Assembly: GCA_944324245.1 (NCBI GenBank)
Contig: CALUVO010000105.1
Coordinates: 31,774-95,773 of the forward strand
Origin: Candidatus Gastranaerophilales bacterium
GTDB taxonomy: Bacteria > Cyanobacteriota > Vampirovibrionia > Gastranaerophilales > Gastranaerophilaceae
Direction: 5' to 3'
Length of the DNA stretch: 64,000 bases
The translations under genes were made by a program, and so were the position numbers. Shown here piece after piece: positions 50,201 through 55,920 of the stretch (positions within the stretch are counted from its first letter, which is position 1; every line of letters starts with the position of its first letter). The notes beneath the pieces were generated by a model, which saw only the letters and a program-made list of their open reading frames with translations, was not told the DNA's origin and did not search any database.

Positions 50201-52991
50201 TACAATTATTGATAAAATTAATAATATGAACATTGGTATCAATGCCGCATGGGACAGCGCTGCAAATAAAATTGTTTTGACCCGTGACCCTGAAAAAGGC
50301 GAAGGCTCAATCAATGTTATAAAAGGCACATCTGATTTTACCAACATAACCGGCTTTACTTCCGGCGGCCAGCAGGATCCTGCAACAGTTAACGGAAACA
50401 CTGCTTCTATTACCTCCTCAAATCAGGTAGGTCCAGACACTGCTGTTTCAAAAGGCGATTTTATAATCAAATTCAACGGCACTGAACACAAAATTGAACT
50501 TACTGACGACACAACTATAGAATCAGTTATAGAAAAAATTAACCAAATTAATGGACTTACTGCAGTTTACGATGATACCTCCAAAAAAATCACAATAACC
50601 CGTGACGGTGACAGTGGTGCAGGAAACTTTGAAATTATCAAGGGAACAAGCAACTTTACAACAGTTGCCGGATTTACATCAGGCGGTACTCAATCAACTT
50701 CTGCAATAAGAGGCAGCAAGGCGTCTATTACATCGACAAACTCTATCAATGATTCTCAAAAGTTTACACAAGGCGACTTTACTATCAAACTTACCGGTGA
50801 AAATGCCGCATCAATTAACGTTAAAGTAGACGTTAACGACACTATAGTTTCTATAATAGACAAAATCAACGACCTTGATGCCGGTGTTACAGCTACATAT
50901 GACAACACTACTGGATTGATTACAATCTCCCGTGATGCTGAAACCGGTGATGGTACCATTGAAATTGTAAAAGGTTCATCAAACTTCACAAATGTTGTGG
51001 GCTTTACAACCGGCGGTACCTCAAGTGCTGCATTTACAGACGGTGAATATGCAGAAATCACTGCACAAAAGACTGTCCCTGCAAACCAGCACTTTGGCAC
51101 AGGTGATTTTACTATCAAGCTTACCGGTGAAAATGCATCGAGTCTCACAATCAATGTAACTGCAAATGATACGATGCAGTCAATTATTGATAAGATTAAT
51201 GCTGCAGATGCCGGAGTAACAGCTTATCTCAATGACAATGACCGGCTCGTTATCAAGCGTGACGCAGACAAAGGTAAAGGCGGCATTGAAATTGTTAAAG
51301 GTTCAAGCTCATTTACTTCTGATATCGGGCTAACTACAGGCGGTGATGAATACTCTGGAATACATTCAGCAGGTCAAACAGCAAAAATCACAAGCAAGCA
51401 GGATATTTCCACTGCTCAGGGTTCTTACACATCCGGCAACTTCTTTATACAAATGCTGGACAAAAACGGTAATGCTGAAGCAGGCGGTTTGATTCAAGTT
51501 GATATAAATCAATCCGGAAACACTGTAGACGATATTAATACAATTATAAATAATATTAATGCTAAAAATGCAGGAATTACTGCTTCTATCGAAAATGGCA
51601 AACTCGTTTTGACAAGAGATCAAGACCTCAATGCAGGTTCATTTGTTATCCTGAAAGGGACTTCTGATTTCACTAACGTAATCGGCTTGACAACAGGCGG
51701 CAACATTGAAACCGGTGTATATGAAGCCGGTAATGCAGCAACACACACAGTTTTGACAAGCCAGGATCTTGGCAAAAAGCTGACTAGTGACTCCATGACC
51801 CTCGGTTCTATTGGGGTTAAAACTGGTACATTCAGGATTAACGGCGTCGACATTAATGTCAAGACAAGTGACACGATTTATGACCTTGTTTCCAGAATCA
51901 ACTCAGTATTTTCCGATTCAAAATATGAAGATATTGCAGTAACCGCTTCTTATGAAAACGGCGAAATGGTTCTGCGTTCAAAAGAAGCATCCTCTACAGC
52001 CCGTATTACAGTAGAACGAGGAACATCCAATTTTACTGATATTGCTAATTTCACAAATGCATATCAGAATTCTTCAGACCTTGGCATAGTAAACGAAGGA
52101 CACAATGCCCACTTTACGCTCAATGGTAAAGAATACGATATGGCTCTGGATCTCAACGATATTACAGATGACAACGTATACAACGGAAACAATCTTATTT
52201 ATCTTGATGACGACGGAAACCTCGTAACAAGCGCAGATGATGCATCTATAACTATCGAAGTAAAACAAACCGGCAGCACTACTATAGATATAGGCAGAAA
52301 CCTCTTGAATGACAGTGTTGAAAAATTACAAAGCTTCGTAAACAGATTCAATACAGCTATGAATGCTGCTGCTAACCCGATTATGTCTGATGATGCAGAA
52401 TTCAATACATTCTTAAATCAAATCAAATCTGCTCTGACAAGTAATATTGGTTCTATGAACAAAATTACACAAAAACTAGCGGATATAGGTATTATTGTAA
52501 AAATAACAGGCGGTTCAAATTCTAACATGGGTACTGTAGAAATGTCTCTGTCTAAGACAAACGGTCAGTATGACTATGTCGAAGCATTCTACAAAGATCC
52601 TCAAAAAGTAATGGATTTGATAATAGGCGATGATTCAAATCCGCTTGATTACAATATTGCCGGTTCATTTGTCAGATTGTCAGATACGTTGCATTATGCT
52701 CTCGAAAACAACAGAGACGGATATTTTAAAGTTACACCTCGTTCTATAGAAGCACAGCAAAAAGCTCTTAAACGTGAAATTACTAAAACAACATTTGATT
52801 TGAATGAACTAAAAAATACTGCCGCCGGCGACAATGGCATGCAAGGGCTCAGTGAATACCTGCTGCAGCTAGAACAACAGTATCAATTGATTAATGAAGC
52901 AATCCTTGCTCTTAACAACCAGTACAGTTCATCAATTACCAGACTTGTACTGAACAAGAATAATTCATCCTTTAATCCGATTGTTTCATAA
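35238..52991 (+). CDS. Giant FliD-like/GLUG modular surface protein (5,917 residues)
   Basis: An uninterrupted 17,754-nt frame. Residues 1-110 are a helical, coiled-coil-prone FliD-type N-terminus without signal peptide; NPQRIELSVSQLATCSVLKS near 140-160 matches the FliD core. Then come many Flagellin_IN-type units (pattern: G-x-F-x-I, TIQDVINKIN, GI-A-I, a closing SNFT/SDFT-x-x-x-GFT), about ten in residues 160-1320. Residues 1320-4315 hold seven beta-helix modules, each starting like LTEEEAxxxGYTVI and containing DGNGYTI and repeated GGLIG/GGFVG (GLUG) turns, joined by single IN units. Residues 4320-5615 are a second IN array, and 5620-5917 a FliD-type C-terminus with a coiled coil. The lack of a signal peptide suggests export through a flagellar-type or similar route. 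It is richer in G+C than its neighbours. FliD relationship is by pattern; function is inference. Confidence 0.9.
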   Translation: MDFSIGNLNGTNANISSMISQLIAKKTSSMNSLLDQRTSIENALATLQNSSLGIGSINNSYSSQIATLQDTIDSMKEQYTINSNKLNTINSLNNSYKKTVSTLDDYIQSLKNPNPNDSMVSGSSSNGNVAGVTVSNSANPQRIELSVSQLATCSVLKSGVISGNSISGSTKITDLFAGKFDSASNTITSLRTDIKEDMKLSQLGVKSGSFKLGSRVITVDSEETVGDLINKINSDSNYTAKIDRATGTFTISAKSGSSVAITNAVGDLKVNGNLTTTTKLEDIGIKSGAYFVGGVQIDVADGDTVGVLIDKLEAEGFNASIQTDTNNPSSKVLNITDSSGNKVSTEGTNFASAAGFTVSEGTFSINGETFTIGSDTTIDDLLYQINKATDDGVGAIFKDGQIVLTASKTGAVEINVEKGSSNFTNAVGFTTGGVMNTGNLVMGSDGSYVTLKGLNSGIKGSDIAKTDGSGKFGTGNFLLSYSKIDDLGNATDEMLTTEIKVEDGDTINDIIQKIKTQTTQKYTDSEGVERTNYLQAEIVNGHFQIRQTAKGADFDIAVSAGSSDFTSYVGLTKDVGTGVSTSGSATTYTGVNAVTSSTKFSEGSFKITASMANNPDKTETVTIEVGKDETLQSVMNKINNSGLAIKAQLVNSSDGSQRLQLSHNNYGSGYKISVEAGDTNFTNVVGFTTSVSTGVSSDGASSTLTGIVTGLNKNTTGYQNGSFVISTNKVSADGKTASSEMVSATIEVTSSMSLQDIMNKINSATYKDASGKDVNLGLRASLTSDGRIQISQVNSGEGFDIKVEAGDTNFTQQVGLTKDVTVGVSTGSTSSYVMGTKVYNGTFTEGSFKVTTNKVGDDGKASSEMISVDVDIQAGKTLAQQLDSINAQLNTIGLSASIIADGANAGKIKIEQQNSGSGFDIQIEAGNTNFTEKLGLTTQVSTGVSNDGTYAYVLGKNNLTNTTGYTAGDFTVTTNKTDADGNPLDEMQSVTVTLQAGLSAQDAVNSINTQISSIGLSATIENGKIKISQTNAGAGFDIKIEGGSTDFTQKAGLTKDVSVGTSTDGTATKITGNNNVTASQNGFTQGSFTITSGKTGAGATATIDVTSTDTIQSVINKINASGIDVNAYIDSNGKFVIQQENAGPDYFITVEAGNTNFTQKAGITTNVTTGVSNEAKNATLTGTIGSLNTGMTFKEGEFTITTNDVTHGSQEGYFADSDKFISTTISVAEGDTLQNVINKINQQGASIGISASLTSDGKIQLSQTNAGSGFTISVEAGSTDFTEKVGLTAAVSAGTSTTGSFTSLTGTGLVDAADTAGISHIDEETAVSMGYIAVSTADELVNALNYTVPDAKIMLMNNIDMSGVDYAANGTFKGIFDGNGFYISNLQQDIDTPAGLFGELEGATVKNLGIVDADITRRNNGSTEIKGVGILADSAENTVISNVYIKDSRVFAKGALESAGGLVGTSNNVTIDNVIVENTTITGSANTHGGFVGKTEGTLTITNSASVKNSITHKRFAGGFIGFSSNNSYSNISISNSLVNSTISSDLPMTGYENYKGSIIGNLDAGSSIDIQNSVSLSNINPISNSSTGSSINYDIETHGYNEYSSITTDLPNIKIESGNKVINTQLEKILEPSPDAEKPYFTAGSFTITAGKQGSETTVEINVDVNDTTQDVIDKINAAGLGITASIDASHHLNIVSNSTDPDFRIKVESGTSDFLEYAGLVSDVQNTGILTPGSDVNQFTTLTGTANLDNGGTIITSGSFKINDVTINLNGNINYAISQINQHTDETGVVAELVLNASGKYNVVLRADKTGPNTTIYVEGGTSNFGVKAGLTTESVGGGVALGTEGTKQTITGSNTVVHQLTEEEAIAQGYTVIHNQDEFISKISANTSGKFILVGDIVWTPAVQDHSAISSFSGTLDGNGYTISGYNSTQGLFGSLNNATIKNLNIKSSSVTANRDSSDKGLLANSGNNFVLENISVSYSSVYSFGAAGLIGSATGSITVDKATITGSIQSTTKGAGSLIGSTDTYTTSIKISNVISYATVKGRQYQGGLIGYAHNAQSSTVENVRFEGELSGGASYMYTGGIYGYAGISSGSSHNYKNIYLCPTFTGSSYMDAIAGCVTNQNLIKTENIVSGTHATANDRMNLYDYTEYSYDEYQNKYGLLEFYSSPYTQISAGTVRVNGTAISLSGGTIDDAIEQINAKSSQTGVTAAIKDGRVVFMSNSSFTIAAGTSNFVQLTGTAGYTINAATTSEKGETVTGTESFNKISEEEAVQMGYTVVKTASQLKTALTNNQNVMLFADIDWSGQYSVSSYSGTLNGNGYTIKNGSYEIINNLTNGAVIKNLKIDGFHVDSGAGSSGLIAKQAMGSVSFENIEVTNSGVSSHYSNAGTLVGFATGVQGTNILGKSLTFKNINIGSTVYINGDSSGTATYVGALAGGVEDMDVLVQNVKSNAIINATNMMGGLFGTVSNATFDNVSVGGIITTSTSGSVTAGGFAAKVTGALSIRNAFSYVDMQMDYTTSDSTLNMFVGEVTSTVNTKNAYYNSLGNFISSGEIGTATTSTPAFAADVFDDSWSTRKISLTEAEATALGYTVIKSASEFKSKINADLDGKFMLVGDIDLSTVSSYTSIRSFSGTLDGNGYTIKNLTKSNMRGLFNMTQDGATFKNITLDNINLTYSSKETGLLVGYAEGNTNFDNIVVKNSSIDAYSAGALIGNAYFDDNDPNIITINNVYVDSSVDITGKVAAGGVMGQFSWTGRDAKGSHLYISNVSSYANIKQTGTISKADGRFGAGGIIGNTGVDTTITNVRTGGSINAAAYAGGVIGACFDDSPNTITPYINISQAYTSTVLSTSAAGGHGTVDAFVGMKEATWGTYQCDISVSNSYYANSSYSHYWGGTYSSTFNTNAAKKVFFESDYFTYFSKNPNTVPSGSESIYINGTNISILNGDNINTIINKINEKKSTTGVTASLVNGKLQLTSSKIYSVSSAANNEIQTSDLMKNLGITGGTYGSNVITGSVKGLSEITKITDLTSGTLTIQSQNKSYSQNVSISTTDTVGDIIDKINKGSYFKAGLDNQGRLYIEDLNPTKGSNQSTYGFTVDYSNTNLENLLGLSSVSTTFEDTSEKAVYNTLTGSTNVTGNETLQSGTFTLMHGDKSQNFTVSQGETINSVLNKINSSSMGISAFIENNKIVLMTDEESYESIALKEVSGNFGTVSGLATITNIGGESILGHEGQYTTLTGTNTVSVQMTREEAEAKGYIAVGTASELYSAMRGSTSSAPKTIVLVNDIDLSGYSFSSVSGFAGTIDGNGYTLKNYSSSNGLITSTSGAVTIKNLNIDNFKVNDSYNSNDALLIGTAGHQVTIDSVNITNSSVNTKNKSGGLIGDASNIVTINNISIDENTSITADSHYTGGLIGYYSGQSLNISNIYTAAAMGCWGEVGGLVGYVNNTSGLVTVSINNVLLENKEINGSSESGRVGGLIGGTPSNPYDLYVNNAIINSNLTINHVDPDTISGTYRIYVTAYDNSSASYNNVFYNGEKIADVVYLNSSAQGITTTEIKQGYSRGTFITNNYTQVSAGTVQINGHNVTLSGGSIGAAISEINAKSSETGVTASIENGKVVFKNNEYSDTGISITAGTSNFVQVTGTAGYTVAYPTSDAIGGTVVGETKIDSSTHYTAAEASAMGYYTVSSWNSLQNAIRSGEKKIMLTANIAGGGYMPGTANFDGIIDGNGYTISGMSSYLVGSTADGAIIRNLKIKDANIDRAGDNGGVGFIAAQVNGSTTFENIEIADSSLTAGSYVGALAGKVTDSNAVVIVDNVEVNSHISIYGNDFVGGLFGSNFAKTIIKNTSVHGAIHASQSGHVGGLIGANYSDALFDNVYSQLSIYLKSIDSNSSVGGFIGYSSTYNLTFNNTYANVSFLDGNDLYHNTSIGANHTGVNQYLGNYQQSGTNGLDYHNIYISNAYYNTGSTDSGEKLGTANYSSGINYGYDSSWVGKAGRLTESQAISQSYTVIHNAQEFVDKINANKSGKFILMGDIDLSTISFSGIDGFQGTLDGNGYTIKNYSFSGNAINKGIFNTTGTQAVIKNLTLSNINITNSYSGDSNTSALVGKALRSITLENITLKNSSISGRSDVGGLVGEIYDYYFSADVNNVYIDSSVSVTNSLGATGSSTAGIIGRITAGNYANTVTVKNSVSNASVNAGSAGYGGQIIGYTSGNTIIDNVKTGGTVKGYVAGSIIGCGYAKSAYITKSHTGTSVQGTTNDGIFIGYAGYSGVQIYDSTYGTNFSTSDKIAGGGTATTYNVVRTSANSNHVYYQDPYAVLISAGTVYVNNISITLSEGTLDNAINKINEYTSQTGVTAYLNEDNNVVFTAVDGSNKGVTLRKGSSNFFEKVSGTTATSISNSVQKRTGSAGGFTENTKINGLTDGFITIGSTKIGYRGDMTVGEIVDTINAAAASGDGTPEFTAGLDELGRFYIISVGSVSYTGNIASKLGMQYDYVANNADQKLGTYGDYSTLTGTKTVNTRSDVSAGDFKINYNGKSQTFIVNENENIQSVMDKITNSSLGITATIQNGKIVLTANEANSSRIYITDGTSDFAEQAGFTADGAQSGTTVKGTDSVYMSANTAISSQGLYSGGSFYVHLTDTLGTITDTAEINIVDSDTIQDIIQKINDSGLGVTAYIDENTGRLAIKRDSSATAGGVLVTKGTSNFTNIIGFTSGGEQNVETVAGAEAELISKSNATNATFSEGNFIIQMTDKNGNVTSEHVFEVAEGDTAHKIAELITNAGIGLSAYIDNASDKMVIKRNADSGEGGFLIQKGTSDFTTVMNFTSGGYETGVKKDGETASITSLYNVGSAGNFNAGTFYIDGTEITITEADLNSADKIQAILNKITAQTDVIATLDNQNRIVLTKKSSAGEGEIEIVKGTSDFTTKFGFTSGGYQNASVTNGTTATITSGVTSYNTEISAGDFYLQLTGDNATNAIKVTVNEGDTVGTIIDKINNMNIGINAAWDSAANKIVLTRDPEKGEGSINVIKGTSDFTNITGFTSGGQQDPATVNGNTASITSSNQVGPDTAVSKGDFIIKFNGTEHKIELTDDTTIESVIEKINQINGLTAVYDDTSKKITITRDGDSGAGNFEIIKGTSNFTTVAGFTSGGTQSTSAIRGSKASITSTNSINDSQKFTQGDFTIKLTGENAASINVKVDVNDTIVSIIDKINDLDAGVTATYDNTTGLITISRDAETGDGTIEIVKGSSNFTNVVGFTTGGTSSAAFTDGEYAEITAQKTVPANQHFGTGDFTIKLTGENASSLTINVTANDTMQSIIDKINAADAGVTAYLNDNDRLVIKRDADKGKGGIEIVKGSSSFTSDIGLTTGGDEYSGIHSAGQTAKITSKQDISTAQGSYTSGNFFIQMLDKNGNAEAGGLIQVDINQSGNTVDDINTIINNINAKNAGITASIENGKLVLTRDQDLNAGSFVILKGTSDFTNVIGLTTGGNIETGVYEAGNAATHTVLTSQDLGKKLTSDSMTLGSIGVKTGTFRINGVDINVKTSDTIYDLVSRINSVFSDSKYEDIAVTASYENGEMVLRSKEASSTARITVERGTSNFTDIANFTNAYQNSSDLGIVNEGHNAHFTLNGKEYDMALDLNDITDDNVYNGNNLIYLDDDGNLVTSADDASITIEVKQTGSTTIDIGRNLLNDSVEKLQSFVNRFNTAMNAAANPIMSDDAEFNTFLNQIKSALTSNIGSMNKITQKLADIGIIVKITGGSNSNMGTVEMSLSKTNGQYDYVEAFYKDPQKVMDLIIGDDSNPLDYNIAGSFVRLSDTLHYALENNRDGYFKVTPRSIEAQQKALKREITKTTFDLNELKNTAAGDNGMQGLSEYLLQLEQQYQLINEAILALNNQYSSSITRLVLNKNNSSFNPIVS
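35700..39180 (+). repeat. First Flagellin_IN-type repeat array (in the giant gene)
   Basis: About ten units of 110-125 residues, each closing with (S/T)(N/D)FT followed by VGLT or VGFT. Units differ enough that the DNA is not a simple tandem repeat. Several carry the linker TG(V/T)S after the closing motif. Confidence 0.75.
39181..48180 (+). repeat. Seven GLUG beta-helix modules (in the giant gene)
   Basis: Module starts are near 39201, 40821, 42039, 42979, 44976, 46251 and 47222. Each has a leading (E/A)AxxxGYxxV segment, then a DID/DIDLS strand, DGNGYTIKN or close relative, and several GGLIG-type turns. Short IN units (around 40150-40810, 41740-42020, 44020-44960, 45920-46220) join some of them. 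Confidence 0.75.
48440..52050 (+). repeat. Second Flagellin_IN-type repeat array (in the giant gene)
   Basis: About eleven units, each with DT(I/M)(Q/x)xIIDKIN, AxxDxx(N/G)xIVxxRD, and KG(T/S)S(D/N)FT-x-x-x-GFT(S/T)GG. They are more uniform than the first array, and GFTSGG closes most of them, a sign of more recent duplication. Confidence 0.75.
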
Positions 52992-53101
52992 TTACAAAAA
53001 ACGGGAATTATCTAATATATAGTATAAATTTGCACAAATAATTCAAATGAACGATTAACAGGACTAAGATATTTAGTAAAATAACCTTGAGGTGAAATAA
53101 T

Positions 53102-54844
53102 ATGTCAATATCATTTTCAGGTGTAGGATCGGGATTACCGATTAATGAATGGGTTACTGCTCTTGTTGAAGTTGAGCAAAATAAAGTTGATGCTCTTGAA
53201 GATCAAAGAGATGCGCTTTCTGAAAAACAAACTGTATTAAATAGCTTGAAATCAGAGTATAGTGCAGTACAAAGTGCAACTCTGACTTTTACAGATTCGT
53301 TGTTGGGTGCGGGTTCAGATATTTTTTCTAAAGTTTCTGTATCAGCTTCTGATACCAGTGTAGTTACCGCCACAGTCACGCAATTCGCTACTCCTGCATC
53401 TATTGAGCTTGAAATTGAATCTTTAGCCACTTCTGCTGTAAAGACATCAGAATATAATGAAGCATTAAAAGATTCTTCAAAGAAACTTTCTGAACTCGGA
53501 GTAACTACCTCCGGTAATTTCCAAATTAACGGTGCTACTATTAATGTTACTGCTGATATGACTATTGACTCTTTAGTTTATCAGATTAACAGTTCTACTT
53601 CAGCAAACGTAAAAGCTTCTTTAAAAAACGGGCGTCTGGTTCTTGAAAACAGAGAAGCTGGTAACAAACCTGTTGAAGTTACAGGTACAGATTTAGTAGA
53701 CGGTACTCACAATTTTGCCGAGCTGTTAGGTCTGGACAATACTTCTTCTGCACAAAATTCAAAGAAAAATGATTTGTTAAATACTGGTACAACTACTCTG
53801 GCTGAATTGGGTGTTGAACAGGATGGTAATATTAATATAAACGGTGCAGCTATAAATTTAACAACTGATATGACTGTTGATGAGTTTATCAGCGCAGTAA
53901 ATTCTTCAGCAGCAGGTGTTACTGCTTCTGTTGATAATGGTATTCTTGTATTAGAAAACACTGATGGCAGTAATGACCCGATTGAAATGAACGGTTCCAG
54001 TGTCGCAGGCAGCAGAAATTTTGCTGAGTTAATGGGATTCACTTCTTATAATGATGCAGGTACAAATGCTGTTTTTTATCTAAACGGTGACAGAAAAGAA
54101 TCTACATCAAATTCGGTATCAAGTGAAATTACAGGTGTTTTGGGTCTTTCTTTGGATTTATTGACAACTACTGACGGAGATCCTATTACAATAGAAATCG
54201 AAAGGGATTACGATTCTGAGGAGTCTTTAACAGCTTTACAAACTTTTGTAGAAGCTTTCAATAAAATAGTTACGAACACTAATTTGTATACTGACTCTGA
54301 CTCTACTGCGGAAAAAGGAGGTATACTATCGGGTGAAAACAACCTTGTAAGAATTAAAAACAGTTTAAGAACTCTGGTTACATCGCCTGTTGAAAACTCG
54401 GGTCAATATAAATCTCTTGCGGATATTGGTATTACAACGGGTGCACCGGGTCTTGATGTATCCGCTGACACGACACAATTGATTATTGATGAGGACAAGT
54501 TCCTAGATGCATATGAAAAAGATCCTGCATCTGTTAAGGCATTATTGATTGGAGACAATACTTCCGGAACAACACAGGATGGCTTAATGCAAAAGTTGCA
54601 AACGGAATTAAAAGCAGCAACAGATACTACTTCAGGTTACTTTGCGGCAAGAAATGATTCATTGTCTTCTCAAATTTCCAGTATGAATGATAAAATTGAC
54701 AGAAAACAGGAATATGTCTATTCTTATCAGGAAAAATTGACAAATCAATTTAATTATATGGATCAGATGATTGCTCAAATGAATTCACAATTCTCACAAA
54801 TGCAGCAACAGCTGGCATCAATCGGTATAGATATGGGTTCATAA
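53102..54844 (+). CDS. fliD: FliD-like flagellar hook-associated protein 2 (filament cap family)
   Basis: A 580-residue FliD-type protein, close to the usual size. The N-terminus starts FSGVGSGLPINEWVTALVEVEQNKVDAL, in family landmarks GVGSGLPI and LVEVEQNKVDAL (residues 6-40), followed by a coiled-coil region. The core holds two Flagellin_IN units (about 125-220 and 225-320, each with INGATINVTADMT or close). The C-terminal FliD_C domain begins near 330 and ends with a coiled coil (about 520-575). GAGGTGA lies before the ATG, a better ribosome binding site than that of the giant gene, 110 nt upstream. In known species FliD caps the flagellar filament; here there is no flagellin or hook gene nearby, so it could instead assemble with the giant protein. 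Confidence 0.88.
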   Translation: MSISFSGVGSGLPINEWVTALVEVEQNKVDALEDQRDALSEKQTVLNSLKSEYSAVQSATLTFTDSLLGAGSDIFSKVSVSASDTSVVTATVTQFATPASIELEIESLATSAVKTSEYNEALKDSSKKLSELGVTTSGNFQINGATINVTADMTIDSLVYQINSSTSANVKASLKNGRLVLENREAGNKPVEVTGTDLVDGTHNFAELLGLDNTSSAQNSKKNDLLNTGTTTLAELGVEQDGNININGAAINLTTDMTVDEFISAVNSSAAGVTASVDNGILVLENTDGSNDPIEMNGSSVAGSRNFAELMGFTSYNDAGTNAVFYLNGDRKESTSNSVSSEITGVLGLSLDLLTTTDGDPITIEIERDYDSEESLTALQTFVEAFNKIVTNTNLYTDSDSTAEKGGILSGENNLVRIKNSLRTLVTSPVENSGQYKSLADIGITTGAPGLDVSADTTQLIIDEDKFLDAYEKDPASVKALLIGDNTSGTTQDGLMQKLQTELKAATDTTSGYFAARNDSLSSQISSMNDKIDRKQEYVYSYQEKLTNQFNYMDQMIAQMNSQFSQMQQQLASIGIDMGS

Positions 54845-54861
54845 TAAAAATCAAATCTGTT

Positions 54862-55458
54862 TTAGATTTCTCTTCGGCATTCAATTGCTTTTGCAAGAGT
54901 TATTTCATCTGCGTATTCTAAGTCTGAACCGATAGGAAGACCGAATGCAATTCTACTTATTTTGATATTAAACGGCTTTAATAATTTTGTTAAATAAAGG
55001 CTTGTAGCTTCACCTTCTACAGATGGATTAAGAGCCAGAATTACTTCTTTAATATCATTGTCAGCAATTCTTGTCAGCAATTCTTTTATCCTTATATCCT
55101 CTGCTCCAATCCCGTCAATTGGGGAGATGAGCCCTTGTAATACGTGATATAAACCTTTATATTCATTTGTGTTTTCTATTGCGACTAAGTCTTTTGTTTC
55201 TGCACAAACACATATTGTGGACTTATCCCTGTTTGTTGCAGAACAAATTTCACAAGGATTGCTCGCAGACATGTTGAAACAGATGCCACAGTAATGTATT
55301 GTTTCTTTTGCTATTATCATAGCCTGCGCAAATTTTTCAACATCGTTTTTAGGCATCTTTAAAAGATGGAAAGCAATTCTTTGTGCTGATTTAGGACCGA
55401 TACCCGGTAGTCTTTGAAAATAATCTATTAAATTTGCAAGTGGTTTAGTATATTGCAT
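54862..55458 (-). CDS. recR: Recombination protein RecR
   Basis: RecR works with RecO and RecF to load RecA at gaps in DNA. Normal length of 198 residues with an N-terminal helix-hairpin-helix (LPGIGPKSAQRIAFHLL), the C4 zinc finger C57, C60, C69, C72 and a TOPRIM domain (from about 80, with VCAETKDLVAIENTNEYKGLYHVLQG, seen as VCAETKDLVAIE and YHVLQGLISP). The start codon overlaps the ybaB stop by one nt, the classical ybaB-recR pair. Confidence 0.97.
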   Translation of the reverse strand: MQYTKPLANLIDYFQRLPGIGPKSAQRIAFHLLKMPKNDVEKFAQAMIIAKETIHYCGICFNMSASNPCEICSATNRDKSTICVCAETKDLVAIENTNEYKGLYHVLQGLISPIDGIGAEDIRIKELLTRIADNDIKEVILALNPSVEGEATSLYLTKLLKPFNIKISRIAFGLPIGSDLEYADEITLAKAIECRREI

Positions 55459-55790
55459 TAGAATAACCCGGGAATATTTATACCTCCAGTTAATGTTTTC
55501 ATTTTTGATTGCATTTCAGCCGTTGCTTTTTCAGTAGCTTGATTCATTGCTGTCGTAATAAGATCCTCAAGCATTTCTACTGTATCAGAGTCAACCGAAT
55601 CAGGGTTTTCAGGATTAAGAGCTGCAGCTGTAAGTTTAATTGATTTAAATTTGCCCTGTCCGTCGCATATGACACTAACAGCACCATTGCCAGCTACAGC
55701 ATTAAATTCAGTATTAGCAAGTTCTGTTTGAGCATCTTGCAGCTTTTTTTGCATTTGCTGTGCCTGTTTCATCATTTGAGCTATATTCAT
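55458..55790 (-). CDS. ybaB: YbaB/EbfC nucleoid-associated protein
   Basis: Small DNA-binding protein of the YbaB/EbfC family, a dimer with a tweezer fold. The family start NIAQMMKQAQQMQKKLQDAQ is followed by a beta-rich centre (GNGAVSVICDGQGKFKSIKL, about 36-55) and a C-terminal helix ending in TGGINIPGLF. The 110-residue length is normal. It is first in the pair with recR. A terminator is not visible between it and the preceding converging fliD. Confidence 0.95.
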   Translation of the reverse strand: MNIAQMMKQAQQMQKKLQDAQTELANTEFNAVAGNGAVSVICDGQGKFKSIKLTAAALNPENPDSVDSDTVEMLEDLITTAMNQATEKATAEMQSKMKTLTGGINIPGLF

Positions 55791-55920
55791 AGTAATCTCA
55801 TCCCCTTTTTATATAATGTCATATTTAATATTATCAAATAAATATAAATTTAATGCAATTTCTAATATATTTAATGTATATAGTATGAATTATTATTATA
55901 AATATGATATTATAATAAAT

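Noticed and set aside
35700..51760. The regular repeats of the giant gene as a CRISPR array or tandem satellite
   Set aside because: Units are long, diverged and coding in one frame throughout; no constant short repeat with unique spacers.
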